Origin: Chlorophyllum brunneum
Lineage: Eukaryota; Basidiomycota; Agaricomycetes; Agaricales; Agaricaceae
Direction: 5' to 3'
Assembly (NCBI GenBank): GCA_963576785.1
Contig: OY756149.1
Span: 1,302,001 to 1,366,000 of the forward strand
Length of the DNA stretch: 64,000 nt
Shown here: in pieces, positions 1 to 10,405 of the stretch
Position numbering within the stretch: the stretch's first letter is position 1
Layout of the letters: each line of letters starts with the position of its first letter
Notes under the pieces: generated by a model
Databases searched by the model: none
Told to the model about the DNA's origin: nothing
What the model saw: only the letters and a program-made list of their open reading frames with translations
Made by a program: the position numbers and the translations under genes

Positions 1-565
1 AAGAAAACTACTGGGAAGAGATAGTATACAACCTTGTTGCTGTAGAAACTAATGACACTACTACATTCCGAGGATGCACTATAGCCCTCTTTAGGGGAGG
101 ACAAGACTATGCCCCCTTCTGGATTGGATGTTGATGCAAGTCAGGAACTCCAATGATTGGCCCTACCAAACATTAGCTTATCAATGCCTTACACAAAGAA
201 CAAGATGACAAGTAGACCACAACATTTCATGGGGTCATAAACATAAAAAGGGAGGTATTGTTATGAACTATAGATAGACAGTACATTCTTATCATGCACC
301 CATCATGCTTATCATTCCTATGTATCTATTTCATCCCCTTGTTTCATCCCTTATGGCTGTACTCTTACTGACTCATTCTACTCATCCCCTATGACTCCAT
401 TACTCTGATTCATTATTCTTAGCTCTTACCACTAGTATATAAAGTATAGTAATACTTGATGTATTCCTTATACTTTACCAATCATATTATCCCTTTCTCT
501 TTTTTTTACTTCTTTGTCTTTATCCAAAAGACTTGCTACCTGAGTCATAGACTAAGGTCATAACA
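1..565 (+). mobile_element. 3' end of a Ty3/gypsy element (third ORF tail plus 3' LTR)
   Basis: The left edge cuts into a plus-strand Ty3 element. Positions 1-215 hold the decayed C-terminus of the family's third ORF: residues ALFRGGQDYAPFWIGC, a stop, then CKSGTPMIGPTKH are readable and align with the same segment in elements A and B. A purine-rich tract (AAAAAGGGAGG, about 245-255) sits just before the LTR and is the likely plus-strand primer. The LTR ends at 565, where copia sequence begins. The rest of the element lies outside the window. Confidence 0.85.
259..565 (+). repeat. Ty3 LTR, 307 bp
   Basis: It begins TGTTATGAAC and ends GGTCATAACA, a TG...CA pair with the inverted core TGTTA/TAACA. 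It contains a TATA-like ACTAGTATATAAAG stretch, the probable promoter core. Its length equals the inverted LTR at 2506-2812, so both belong to the older, longer subfamily; the LTRs of A are 293 bp and of C 294 bp. Confidence 0.9.
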
Positions 566-2505
566 CATATTCCTTAATGGTTTCACCCAAATTTAGGACA
601 AAAATCAATTTAGGATTGAACTATGTGACAAAGATCCCAAGCATGGACTCTATTGTCCAGGGTGATTCTCTTGAACCTAGAGAGGTTTGGCCATACTACC
701 TTCCTTCTTGGAGGAAATAGTAGAACTAGCTGTTAGGACTTACAATGAGGAATTCCCTCCTCTTCCTAGGGCCTCTCCTCCTACAAAGTGTTTCCAGGGT
801 AAGAGATACTCTTTTATTCCAGAAATCAAGACCACTTATTGGTGACCTGCCACACTTACAGTGTTGGTAGATGAAGCCTTCAAGCAGCTTGAAGGTGAGC
901 AGGAGGTTGACGACCTCATGGTGCTGGCTCAGGATGTTGCCTATGACATCTATGACCCTAGGAACCTTGCAAACACTATAGGACCCTCTTCTGAACCCCT
1001 TCTGAGGTCCCCTAATGGACCTTCATCTTCTAAGTCTGAACCTTTTGCTTCAGCACCTCAATCTGAGGTGTCTCTTGGACTTTCATTGACTGACTACAGA
1101 AGTGACTTCAAGAAGAAGGGAGGAGCTGGGTACATGATCAATTCGATCTCAGATACTCTTACTAACCCTGTTACACAGTCCTGTCACGAACATACCAACT
1201 GGCTATCTTTGCAAGAAGAAGGGCAAGGGCAAGGGGAAGGGATGTCGGGGGCCAGGCATGTAATTACACAATTTGGATCTTTAGGATCCTATTATCATGT
1301 GTTTTTGCATTGAACAATGAGTAAGGAGTGTTTTAACACTTCTCAATTTTCTTGCTTCTCTATGCATATCCCCAATCAGTATTTAAGAATACCAGATCAA
1401 AAGAGATCTTGATTACTAAGCAATGATCAAATTATAATACCACTAGAAGAATATAGTAATGTATGGTTATTAGACTCAGGGGTATCATGCCATTATACCC
1501 CTTATGTGGAAGACTTTATCAACTTCAAAGAACTTGAAGTTTTAATCCCAATTAAAACTGTAAGAGTACAAGGCCCCTACCTTAATGTGGTTGGTCTTGG
1601 TGCAGTTATGCTTAAGCATAGAGTCTATAATGGGAAGACTGACAGTGTTCAACCAACACAGATATAAATATATCCAGTCTTCTTTCTAAAAGGAACCTCT
1701 AAATAACTTATGTCAGTGGAACAGTTATGCCAAGATAGCAAAACTGTTAGAACAGATGCCAACAAGTCAGTAGTAGTTGATAGCAAAGGAAATGCTATTC
1801 TTCAAGCATATCTTTCAGCAAATCGTAACACTACTTTACATTTTGTTAATACCAAAATTGTATACTTGGAGCATATGGCAATGGCTGTGGATCTGATTGT
1901 TGGCTATAAAGTTGTACATGCAAGATTAGGACATCTCTCTAATTGTATCCTCAATCACTTTGAGAAAAATACAATTGGGTTTACTCCAGTATGGATTCCC
2001 AAGCAAAAACCAGTCTGTAACAGTTGTGCCAAGGGAAAGATGTACCAGAAACCCTTTAGAGAGAATTCTATATGCACAAAGCATCCATTTGAAAGAATTC
2101 ATTCAGATTTAGTTAAACTTCCAATTCTTTCTTACCATAAATTTAAATGGGTCATGACTATAATGGACAACTTTGCCTCTCATGGATGGATTTGCTTCCT
2201 CCATAAGAAGTCAGAAGCAGCAAAAGAAATGAAAAATTTCATTGCCTTAGTTTAGACTCAATACAAGACTAAATTAAAACATCTCTGCACTGATAGAGGA
2301 GGAGAGTATGCAACTGACAAGTTGCAATCTCATTTGCACTCATTAGGGATTATACATGAGACTAGTGCACTACACATACACCAACAAAATGGTCAAGCTG
2401 AATGCTTGAACCAAATATTAATGGACAAAGCAGAAGCCATAAGGTATCACACTTGTATCCCTGACAGTTGGTGGGAGTTTTCTATAGATCATGCAATACA
2501 TATCT
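566..2505 (+). mobile_element. Ty1/copia fragment E1 (Gag tail to integrase)
   Basis: This is a decayed internal piece of a copia element related to G (47571-54287). It runs from the Gag/protease linker to mid-integrase. Both ends abut Ty3 LTRs: a plus-strand LTR at 565 and a minus-strand LTR at 2506. The copia sequence therefore served as target for two Ty3 insertions facing opposite ways. TATCT at 2501-2505 is the likely target site of the right one, but its partner copy lies outside the visible assembly. Neither copia LTR is present. Confidence 0.85.
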
Positions 2506-2519
2506 TGTTACGACCTTAG
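861..2519 (+). pseudogene. copia polyprotein fragment E1: linker, protease, pre-integrase, integrase
   Basis: Broken reading frames resemble the copia polyprotein. 861-1313 is the low-complexity Gag/protease linker. Around 1465-1560 the aspartic protease motif reads LDSGVSCHYTP. 1710-2255 holds the GAG-pre-integrase domain (VVHARLGHLSN, then CNSCAKGK, a zinc-binding pair) and the start of the integrase core (PFERIHSDLV). 2256-2505 continues with CTDRGGEY and QQNGQAECLNQ. Several stops, for example the TAG after FIALV near 2253, break the frame. The last codons up to 2519 read into the Ty3 LTR. No activity is expected. Confidence 0.85.
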
Positions 2520-2812
2520 TCTATGACTCAGATAGCAAGTCTTTTGGATAAAGACAAAGAAGTAGAAAAAAGAGAAAGGGATAATATGATTGGTAAAGTA
2601 TAAGGAATACATCAAGTATTACTACACTTTATATACTAGTGGTGAGAGCTAAGAATAATGAATCAGAGTAACAGAGTCATAGGGGATGAGTAGAATGAGT
2701 CAGTAAGAGTACAGCCATAAGGGATGAAACAAGGGGATGAAATGGATATATAGGAATGATGAGCATGATGGGTACATGATAAGAATGTACTGTCTATCTA
2801 TAGTTCATAACA
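2506..2812 (-). repeat. 3' LTR of Ty3 element B, 307 bp
   Basis: On the plus strand it reads TGTTACGACC...GTTCATAACA, the reverse complement of the family's TGTTATGAAC...GTCGTAACA. A polypurine tract lies immediately beyond it at about 2815-2826. The copy interrupts copia integrase between 2505 and 2506. Confidence 0.9.
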
Positions 2813-2855
2813 ATACCTTCCTTTTTATGTTCATGACCCCATGAAGTATCATGGT

Positions 2856-3727
2856 CTACTTGTTGTCTTGTTCTTTGTGTAAGGTGTTGATGAGTTGTTG
2901 TTTAGTAGAGCTGATCATTGGGGTTCCTGACTTGTGTCAACATCCAATCCAGAAGGGGGCATGATCTTGTCCTTCTCTAAAGAGGGCTATGGTGCATCCT
3001 TGGAATGTAGTGGTGTTATTAGTCTCAGAGGTGACAAGGTTGTGAACTATCTCCTTCTAGTAGTTTTCTTCAAATTGTCCTCCATCCTTGAGTGTGAGGT
3101 AAGATAGTGGTGGGTTAAATATTGTTGGTTTGGACCCATGTTGGGTAGTTGTATAAGGAGGTGGTCTACTTTGTCTTGTATATCTGGTTTCATTAGATGG
3201 TCTGGGACTGATTTGTCAATTCCCTCCATTCCTTCATCTAACCATCCCTATTCATCATCTTTGTGGTAGGGCAGTTTGTTGGGTAAGGTAGTGGGGATGT
3301 ATGAGTGTAGATCCATTTGTCTTTGGATGAGTCTGTAAGTAGGGTTATCACTAGAATCAGTGAGATGATTGAGTCTTTTGCCTGTCATGATTAAGGCACT
3401 TTGGATGCATCACTTTGCATTGGAGTATACCAATAAATTGAGATTGGTAGCTGCTTTATCCAATAATTCCTTTATAAGTTCATGTTTTCCAGTTGATATG
3501 GCAACTGGGAGGGCTCTGGTGGTAGTGACAAGTAGGATACAACTCAGGGCTTTGGCTTGGATTTGGAGGTTGTTGATGGCATGGGCAATATATGTGAGTC
3601 CTTTGGTTGTGGTGGTATAGTGTTCAATCTGGTCTTCAGTGGACTGGGTATTGAGGAGGTTGTTGAGTTCTTGTTCAAATTCTGTGTTGTTGGGTGGGAA
3701 GGGAGTAGGTTTGCATTTGGCATACAT
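2856..3727 (-). pseudogene. third ORF of Ty3 element B (function unknown)
   Basis: This reading frame lies between the pol stop and the 3' LTR. It starts at the ATG at 3727 (MYAKCKPTPFPPNN...EFEQELNNLL) and ends near 2856 with ALFREGQDHAPFWIGC, a stop, HKSGTPMI and HKEQDNK. The span is about 290 codons, broken by frameshifts and stops. Start and end motifs match the ORFs at 22244-22513 (A) and 29968-30804 (C), so this is a conserved part of the family and not a chance frame. No transmembrane segment, protease, RNase H or zinc motif is obvious. I do not recognise its family. Confidence 0.7.
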
Positions 3728-3833
3728 GGTGTGTTGTGGAGATAATTGGCAAAGTCTAGGGTGTAGTGGATACAGCATAAGGTGCATCAGGTATAGTGAT
3801 CTCTTGTAATGTGAGGTTTGTTGTTCATAATTG

Positions 3834-4647
3834 TCACTTTTTACCCCCCCTTTTTATAGGTTTTGTCCTCAAAATCTTGTCTAAAAATTCCTGAACTGCC
3901 TCCTTAGCATTTTCCAGTTCTGACTCATCCTCCCATATGTCTTCCTCAGAGGTATATCCCTTCTAGTGTACTAGAAATTGATTTTATTGTCCTCTTGTGC
4001 AGTGTCCTCAGATTTCTTCTACTTCATATTGTTCTTTATCATTGATAATCTCAGGCATTGGTGGTGGTGGTGTGCACTGGCTGTCAAACTCGGGTTTCTG
4101 ATAGGAGGAGAGGAGTCTGCTATTAAACATGTCATGTATTGCCTATGTTTCAGGTAATTCCAGTTGGTAACTTGTTTCACCTATTTTTGCTTTTATTCGG
4201 AATAGCCCATACCATTTGTGGTCTAACTTCTTGGTTGGTCTCATTGTTCTGATGTTGCTTGCTTTGAGCCATACTTGTTCTCCTGGATTATACTCATGTT
4301 CTGGTCTTGTGCTGTTGTGTTTCCCTATTTGCATCTGGCTGTATAGTAGTATCTTGATTGCCTCTTGTCACATGTTTTGTAATTCCTGTATTCATTCCGT
4401 AATTGTGGGTGCTTTGGTAACATTCATTATATCTCCTTTCCAGGGGTGTCATCCATAAACTATTTTGAATGGTGAATATCCAGTAGCAGTGTGGATTTTG
4501 TCATTGTATTGGAATTCTGCTGTGGCTAACCATTTTTTCCAGTTGTTCTGCATGTGGTTTATTATATTTCTCTCAATCTCCTGGTTGACATGCTCTGTTT
4601 GGCCATCAGTTTGTAGATGGTATGCCATGGATAAGTTTCATTGGGTG
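3834..4647 (-). pseudogene. Ty3 B pol C-terminus: integrase end and chromodomain
   Basis: This is the 3' part of B pol. 4143-4334 reads GEQVWLKASNIRTMRPTKKLDHKWYG, the small beta-barrel (GPY/F-like) module following the integrase core. The stretch below about 4060 encodes the decayed chromodomain (matching LVHWKGYTSEEDTWE in C). Several in-frame stops are present. It is cut at 4647, where A-left inserted. The integrase reading continues at 10411 on the other side of A-left. Confidence 0.8.
4643..4647. repeat. 5-bp target-site duplication (left copy), GGGTG
   Basis: GGGTG at 4643-4647 is repeated at 10406-10410, exactly bracketing the TGTTA...TAACA ends of element A-left. If one copy and the element are removed, the integrase sequence of B becomes continuous. 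This shows that A-left is a real insertion into B. Confidence 0.93.
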
Positions 4648-4940
4648 TGTTACGACCTTAGTCTGAGACTCAGGTTGCAAGTCTTTGGATAAAGACAAGA
4701 AAGTAGAGAAGAGAGTAAGGGATGATACGATCGGTAAAGTGTAAGGAATACATCAAGTATTACTACACTTTATATACTAGTGGTATGAGCTAAGAATAAA
4801 GGATCAGAGTAAAGGAGTCATAGGAAACAAGTAGACTGAGTCAGTAAGAGTACAGCCATAAGGGATGAAACAGATACATAGGAATGATAAATGTGATGGG
4901 CACATGATAGGAATGTACTGTCTATCTATAGTTCATAACA
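4648..4940 (-). repeat. 3' LTR of Ty3 A-left, 293 bp
   Basis: Plus-strand ends are TGTTACGACC and GTTCATAACA. It contains the family's TATA-like TTTATATACTAG segment. It differs from the 5' LTR at about five bases, four of them transitions. Confidence 0.92.
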
Positions 4941-4983
4941 ATACCTCCCTTTTTACTTTCATGACCCCATGAACTACTGTAAT

Positions 4984-5253
4984 TTACTTGTCATCTTGTT
5001 CTTTGTGTAAGGCGTTGACAAGTTGATGTTTGGTAGGACCAATCATTGGGGTTCCTGATTTGTGTCGACATCCAATCCAAAAGGGGGCATGGTCTTGGCC
5101 TCCTCTGAAGAGGGCTATGGTGTGTCCTTTGAACGTAGTGGTATAGTGCTCGATTTGATCTTCGGTGGACTGAGCATCGAGGAGGTTGTTAAGTTCTTGT
5201 TCAAATTCTGCGTCATTGGCTGGGAAGGGGGTGGGCTTGCGTTCAGTGTGCAT
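4984..5253 (-). CDS. third ORF of Ty3 A-left, internally deleted (89 aa)
   Basis: An open 89-codon frame between pol and the 3' LTR, identical to 22244-22513. It joins the N-terminal module seen in B (KPTPFPANDAEFEQELNNLL) directly to the C-terminal module (ALFRGGQDHAPFWIGC), dropping roughly 200 codons present in B and C. The join lies at the repeated ACCACTAC segment, which suggests a microhomology deletion. Whether the short form is translated is unknown. Confidence 0.6.
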   Translation of the reverse strand: MHTERKPTPFPANDAEFEQELNNLLDAQSTEDQIEHYTTTFKGHTIALFRGGQDHAPFWIGCRHKSGTPMIGPTKHQLVNALHKEQDDK

Positions 5254-5359
5254 GGTGTGTTGTAAAGGTAATCAGCGAAGTTTATGGTGCAGTGGATACA
5301 GTGTGAGGTGCATCAAGTGTAGTGATCTCTTGTAACACAGGGTTTGTTGTTCATAACTG

Positions 5360-8300
5360 TCACTTTTTACCTCCTCTTTTTATAGGTTTCGTCCTCAAAA
5401 TCTTGTCTAAAAATTCTTGAACTGCCTCCTTAGCATTTCCTAACTCTGACTCATTCTCCCATGTGTCTTCTTCGGAGGTATACCCTTTCCAGTGTACTAG
5501 GAATTGATTTCGTTGTCCTCTTTTGCGATGTCCTTGGATTTCATCTACCTCATATTACTCTTCATTGTTGATGATCTCGGGCATCAGTGGTAGTGGGGTG
5601 CACTGGTTGTTGAACTCAGGTTTTTGATAGGGGAAGAGGAGTCTGCTGTTAAACACATCGTATATTGCCCATGTTTCAGGTAATTCCAATTGGTAGCTTG
5701 TTTTGCCTATTTTTGCTTTTATCCTGAATGGTCCATATTGTTTGTGATCCAGCTTTTTGGTTGGTCTCGTTGTCCTGATATTACTTGCTTCGAGCCAAAC
5801 CTGTTCTCCTGGGGCATATTTGTGTTCTGGCTTAGTGCTGTTGTGTTTCCCCATTTGTTCCTGACTGCATTGTAACATTTTTGTTGCTTCTTATCACATG
5901 TTTTGTAACTTCTGTATTCACTCTGTGATTGCAGGTGCTTTGGTAATGGTCATTATATCTCCTTTCCAAGGGTGTCATCCATAAACTATTTCGAATGGTG
6001 AATATCCGGTGGCTGTGTGGGTTTTGTCGTTGTATTGGAATTCTGCTGTGGCTAGCCATTTTTTCCAATTGTCTTGTGCATGGTTTATTATGTTTCTGAG
6101 GTATGTTTCAACCTCCTGGTTGATGCGCTCCATTTGACTGTCAGTTTGTGGATGGTATGCCATGGATAAGTTTTGCTGGGTTCCCGTTGCTTGGCATAAT
6201 TCTGCCATGAATTTGGATGCGAATTGTGGGCCTCTGTCACTGATAATTCTTCGGGGTATTCTGTGTGTTCTCCATATGTCATCTTGATAGATATCTCCTA
6301 GTTCCTCAGACATTAAGGTAGTGTTGACTGCATGTAATCTAATCATTTTGCTGAAATGATCGACTATGACAAGTATTGCATCATATCCTTCTGACTCAGG
6401 TAGTAGTCCTATCATGTCGATTGATATCTCCTCCCAAGGTTCCACTGGTGTCGGTAGTGGATGGAGATGTGTTGTCGGTCTTATTCGGAGTATTTTGTTT
6501 TGTTGGCATGTTTCACATCCTCTGATGTATTGTTTGACGTTGTTGCGCATCTGGGGCCACCAATAACTCCATCTAAGGAGTTCAATCATTTGATGTTGTC
6601 CTGGATGTCCTACATCCATTTTGTCATGGTGTTGTCATAGTATTTCTTGTCATATTTGGTTGTTGGGTAGGACATATATTCTTCCTTCGAACATCGGTAC
6701 TCCATCTGTTTCCCATATCTCCTTTGGTCGCTTCTCTTTTTCTTTTAACCATTGTGTTTCTCTTCTTGTCTCCTTTTGTATTTGGTGTTTCAGATCTTCT
6801 TCCCCTGAGATTTCCCAAATTTGTCGAATTGTGGTGATCATGCTGTCGTCGAATAAGTGGTCAGGTAGTAGGGTAATGTTGGTGTTGTCTCAAGTAGTGT
6901 CCATTTTTGTTAGTCTTGACAAGACATCAGCTTTTGTGTTGGTTTTTCTAGGGATATGTTTTAGCATGTAGTGGTACTCTTGTAGCTCCATTTGCCACCT
7001 TGCTTGTCGTCCTGTGAGTTGTTGAGGTTTTCGGAAATATTCCAGGTTTTTGTGATTGGTCCATATTTCGAATGGTTCATCTGCATTGAGTAGATATTGT
7101 CTCCAGGTCTTGATTGCTTCTTGAATGGCGAGTAACTCCTTATCGTAGATTTGATAGTTTCATTCTGCGGGTGTCATCGTTCTTGAGTGGAATGCGATCG
7201 GGTGCCAATGTTCTTCTTGTTTTTGCAATAATACCACTCCTACTCCATATCCTGATGCATCCACTTCTACCCTGTATTGACCCTTGTCCTGTGGCATTGC
7301 TAATACCGGTTTGCTTGTGATTTTTTCCTTGATCTTTTCGAAGGCTTGTTGTTGTTGTTCCTTCCATGCCCATTGTATGTCTTTTTTCTTCAACTCGTGT
7401 AGCGGGGCTGCTATATTGCTGAAGTCGTGAATGAATTGTCGATAGAAGTTTGTGAATCCTAGGAATTTTTCAACATCTTTTAGGGATTTGGGTGTTGGCC
7501 ATTCTTTCACCACTTTCACTTTCTCCTCCTCCATTTTAACGCTGCCTTGTCCAACCACAAATCCTAGTATAGGTATTTCTTTTGCATCGAATACACATTT
7601 CGATCTTTTGAAATATAGTTGGTGTTTCGCCACAATGTCGAGAAATCATTTTGTTCTGTTTTCCAGTTCCTGTTGTGTGGTTCCCAGTATGACAAAATTG
7701 TCCATGTAGTTGACAACTGCTCCTTCATGTAGCATTTCCCAAAATACAGTATTCATCATCCTTTGGAACGTTGCTGGTGAGTTACTCATTCCAAAAAACA
7801 TGACCATTGGTTTGAATAGTCCATTGTTTGTTACAAATGCTGCTTTCCATTCATTACCTTCTCTTATCCTGACGTTATTGTATCCCCATATAATGTCGAG
7901 TTTGTTAAAGACTTTTGCGTTCTTGAGTTTATCGATAACTTTGCTTATGAGTGGAAGTGGCATTTTGTCTTTAATCATGTGTTCATTTAGCTTCTTGTAG
8001 TCTTGTACTAGTCGTTTGGTTCCATCTTTCTTGGGTATGAAGAAGCATAGTGTAGCATAGGGGGATTGTGATGGTCGAATTCATCCTGAGGCGATATTTT
8101 CATCGAGGAATGTTTGCAGTTCTTGCTTCTCCATTAATGTCATTGGATAGACCTTGGACTGTAATACCAGTGGTGCGTCTTCTGTCAAGTTTATTTCGTG
8201 GTCCCATATTGTATGCTCTGGTAGTTTGTCAAAGTTCTTTTTGTTGAACAGGTGCATATATGGCTACAGGTATGTCAGTAGGTCCTCTGGGTTTGTTTGG

Positions 8301-8782
8301 TTGGTTTTCTTTTCCTCTATATGTTCTTTTACCATGCATATTCTTTTGTTGAACCATATATCGTTGTGGTGGGTGGTGCAATCCTTCGGACATCTATTGA
8401 AGCATATTATGTTGTTTGTCCAATCAATTTCTGGGTTGTGCTTGACTAGCCAATCGTGTCTGAGATATAGGTCTGCGCTTTCTAGTTGTGTTACCATTGC
8501 TTTGATTTCTTCTGTGTGTTTACCATTGCTTAATACCAGTTGTGCCGTATCTGTTATTTCTCCCTTCTTGTTTTTGGTTCCGTTGGCATTGATTACTCGT
8601 ATTGGGGTTTCGAGGGGCTTAGTCGTGATCTGTTCTTCTTCTACTATCCTCTGTGCTATGCACATGTGTGTACATCTGGAATCCACCAGTGTGGTGATTT
8701 GCTTAGGTCCTTTCTTTGTTCTGATTGTTGAATCGAGAAGAAGTTCGTGTGTCAAGTTTCGTTTTTGCGGATCACATATCAT
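5360..8782 (-). pseudogene. Ty3 A-left pol: protease, RT, RNase H, integrase, chromodomain (broken)
   Basis: Domains in order on the minus strand: protease (8782-8264), RT (about 8140-7160), RNase H (to about 6900), integrase (6619-5975) with H-x3-H and CETC zinc ligands, D (ISIDMIGLLP), D (ISDRGPQF) and E (ERINQEVE), then GPY/F-like module and chromodomain (5878 to about 5360). The protease motif is DSR instead of DSG and the RT active site reads YMDN instead of YMDD. In-frame stops occur at about eight sites, mostly CGA to TGA. This copy cannot encode a working polyprotein. Confidence 0.85.
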
Positions 8783-8834
8783 CTATTGTGACATAAAACA
8801 GAAACTCTAGGTTTATTGGCTCATGGGTTTGCGC

Positions 8835-10020
8835 CTACTCGGAGCCTTCAACAAAATCCTCTTTTGTCTCTTCTTCTATCTCTTCGGTAACTTCTCTGAT
8901 GTGCGCTTTCTTTGGTGCTTTACAGTTCTTCGAGATGTGGCCCTGTTTGCCACAGTTATAGCACGTTATTTTGGTGTATGCTATCTTCATCTTCTTGCGG
9001 CAGTATTTGGCAATATGCCTGTAGAGGTTGCAGTTAAAACACCTTGGTTTACTATTCTGATTGGTGTCTGCCCTCTCTCTACCAATTTCCATTGGTTGTC
9101 CTCCACCTCCATAGGTGACTCCTGTGCTTGTTCTGACGTCTCCTCGTGTGATCTCCATTGTTTCATATCCTTGTCCTACTGCAAGGATGGTATTTCTCCA
9201 TTTGCTGTATGTGTCAGGGATTGAGGCTGCCGGATAGCCTACAATGGTTCAGATAATGTCTGCTCTGGTGTGTCATTTGAGGAGGAATATGGCATGCGCA
9301 TCATTGGTTCCTGCTTGGGTTTTCAATGCTTCGAACTCTATTAAGAAGTCCGCAGTGTTCCTCTTTCCCTGTTTGAACAACTCAATTTCCCCCTCTGCTA
9401 TTGCTTTTCTATTCCCCAGGGAGAAGGTAGCTACCATCTCCTTTGTGAAGTCCTCGAATGCCGGTGTTTTCTTATCTTGAATCATTTGTAATTTGGTGTT
9501 AGCATAGGGACCTGCAAGTCCCCTTTTCATTCGAGCTAATATTCCAATTATCTTTTGCTCGTTATCATTGATTTTGTTGAAGAGTGTCCATAAGGACATC
9601 ACCCTCCACCAATCGTCAAACTTGGTTCTATCTCCATTGAAATATCCTGGTTCTGGGGCTAGGTTCTTTGGGAAGTTGATTTCATCGGCCATCTCTGATT
9701 CTGTTTCTGGTTCACTGTGTTTGTTTTCGTAGGTCTTGGCGACTTCTATGTTGGATATGGCTTCGGCAATTTCTGTATCGAATGGGGCCTTGGTGATTTC
9801 TATGTTGAATGTGGTCTCGGCAACTTCTGTGTTGAATAGGGTCTCGAAAAGAGCTGTATCTTCTTGTATACTGTGGTCGGATTTCTGCTGTTTAAGGCCT
9901 TCAGGGATTTCTGGTTCTGTTCATCATTTGGATCCAGTGGTTAATGGTGATTCCTGGATATCTGTTGGTCTCGGAGCTCTTGGTCTTCTTGGTGTTCTTG
10001 ATGAGCTACTGCTGCTCATA
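8835..10020 (-). pseudogene. Ty3 A-left gag (broken)
   Basis: Starts at about 10020 with MSSSSSSRTPRR, as in element C. The capsid-like part (9692-9273; EPGYFNGDRTKFDDWW, TFSLGNRKAIAEGE) is intact, as are two nucleocapsid CCHC knuckles (CFNCNLYRHIAKYC and CYNCGKQGHISKNC, within 9158-8835). TGA codons after GSK and LLK split the frame. The terminal TAG is in the same position as in B and C. Confidence 0.85.
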
Positions 10021-10112
10021 TACTATCGTCCTGGTCAGAGGCTATTATTCCAAGCCTAGCTACAAATAGTGGTACCTCTCTTGCAAGGTGAGTCGAATGA
10101 CACTTTACCAAA

Positions 10113-10405
10113 TGTTACGACCTTAGTCTGAGACTCAGGTTGCAAGTCTTTGGATAAAGACAAGGAAGTAGAGAAGAGAGTAAGGGATAATACGATTGGT
10201 AAAGTGTAAGGAATACATCAAGTATTACTACACTTTATATACTAGTGGTATGAGCTAAGAATAAAGGATCGGAGTAAAGGAGTCATAGGAAACAAGTAGA
10301 CTGAGTCAGGAAGAGTACAGCCATAAGGGATGAAACAGATACATAGGAATGATAAATGTGATGGGCACATGATAGGAATGTACTGTCTATCTATAGTTCA
10401 TAACA
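10113..10405 (-). repeat. 5' LTR of Ty3 A-left, 293 bp
   Basis: Ends at the GGGTG target copy (10406-10410). On the minus strand the sequence after the LTR reads TTTGGTAAAGTGTCA, the presumed primer-binding region with TGG offset by two bases. I could not match it securely to a tRNA. Confidence 0.92.

Larger units (their letters stand above)
4648..10405 (-). mobile_element. Ty3/gypsy chromovirus A, left copy (full length, 5758 bp)
   Basis: A complete element on the minus strand: 5' LTR 10113-10405, Gag about 10019-8835, pol about 8782-5360, third ORF 5253-4984, 3' LTR 4648-4940. The two 293-bp LTRs differ at about five positions by eye (near 1.7%), so the insertion is fairly young. The internal region is nevertheless broken by stops, mostly CGA to TGA. 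The 5-bp duplication GGGTG flanks it. The whole element is the mirror image of 17092-22849, differing only at two bases near the outer LTR end as far as I could compare. Confidence 0.93.

Noticed and set aside
8154..9224. Long antisense frames over Ty3 protease and Gag with hydrophobic, membrane-like translations
   Set aside because: They are the opposite strand of recognisable gag/pol coding sequence; their hydrophobicity is a by-product of AT-rich antisense codons.
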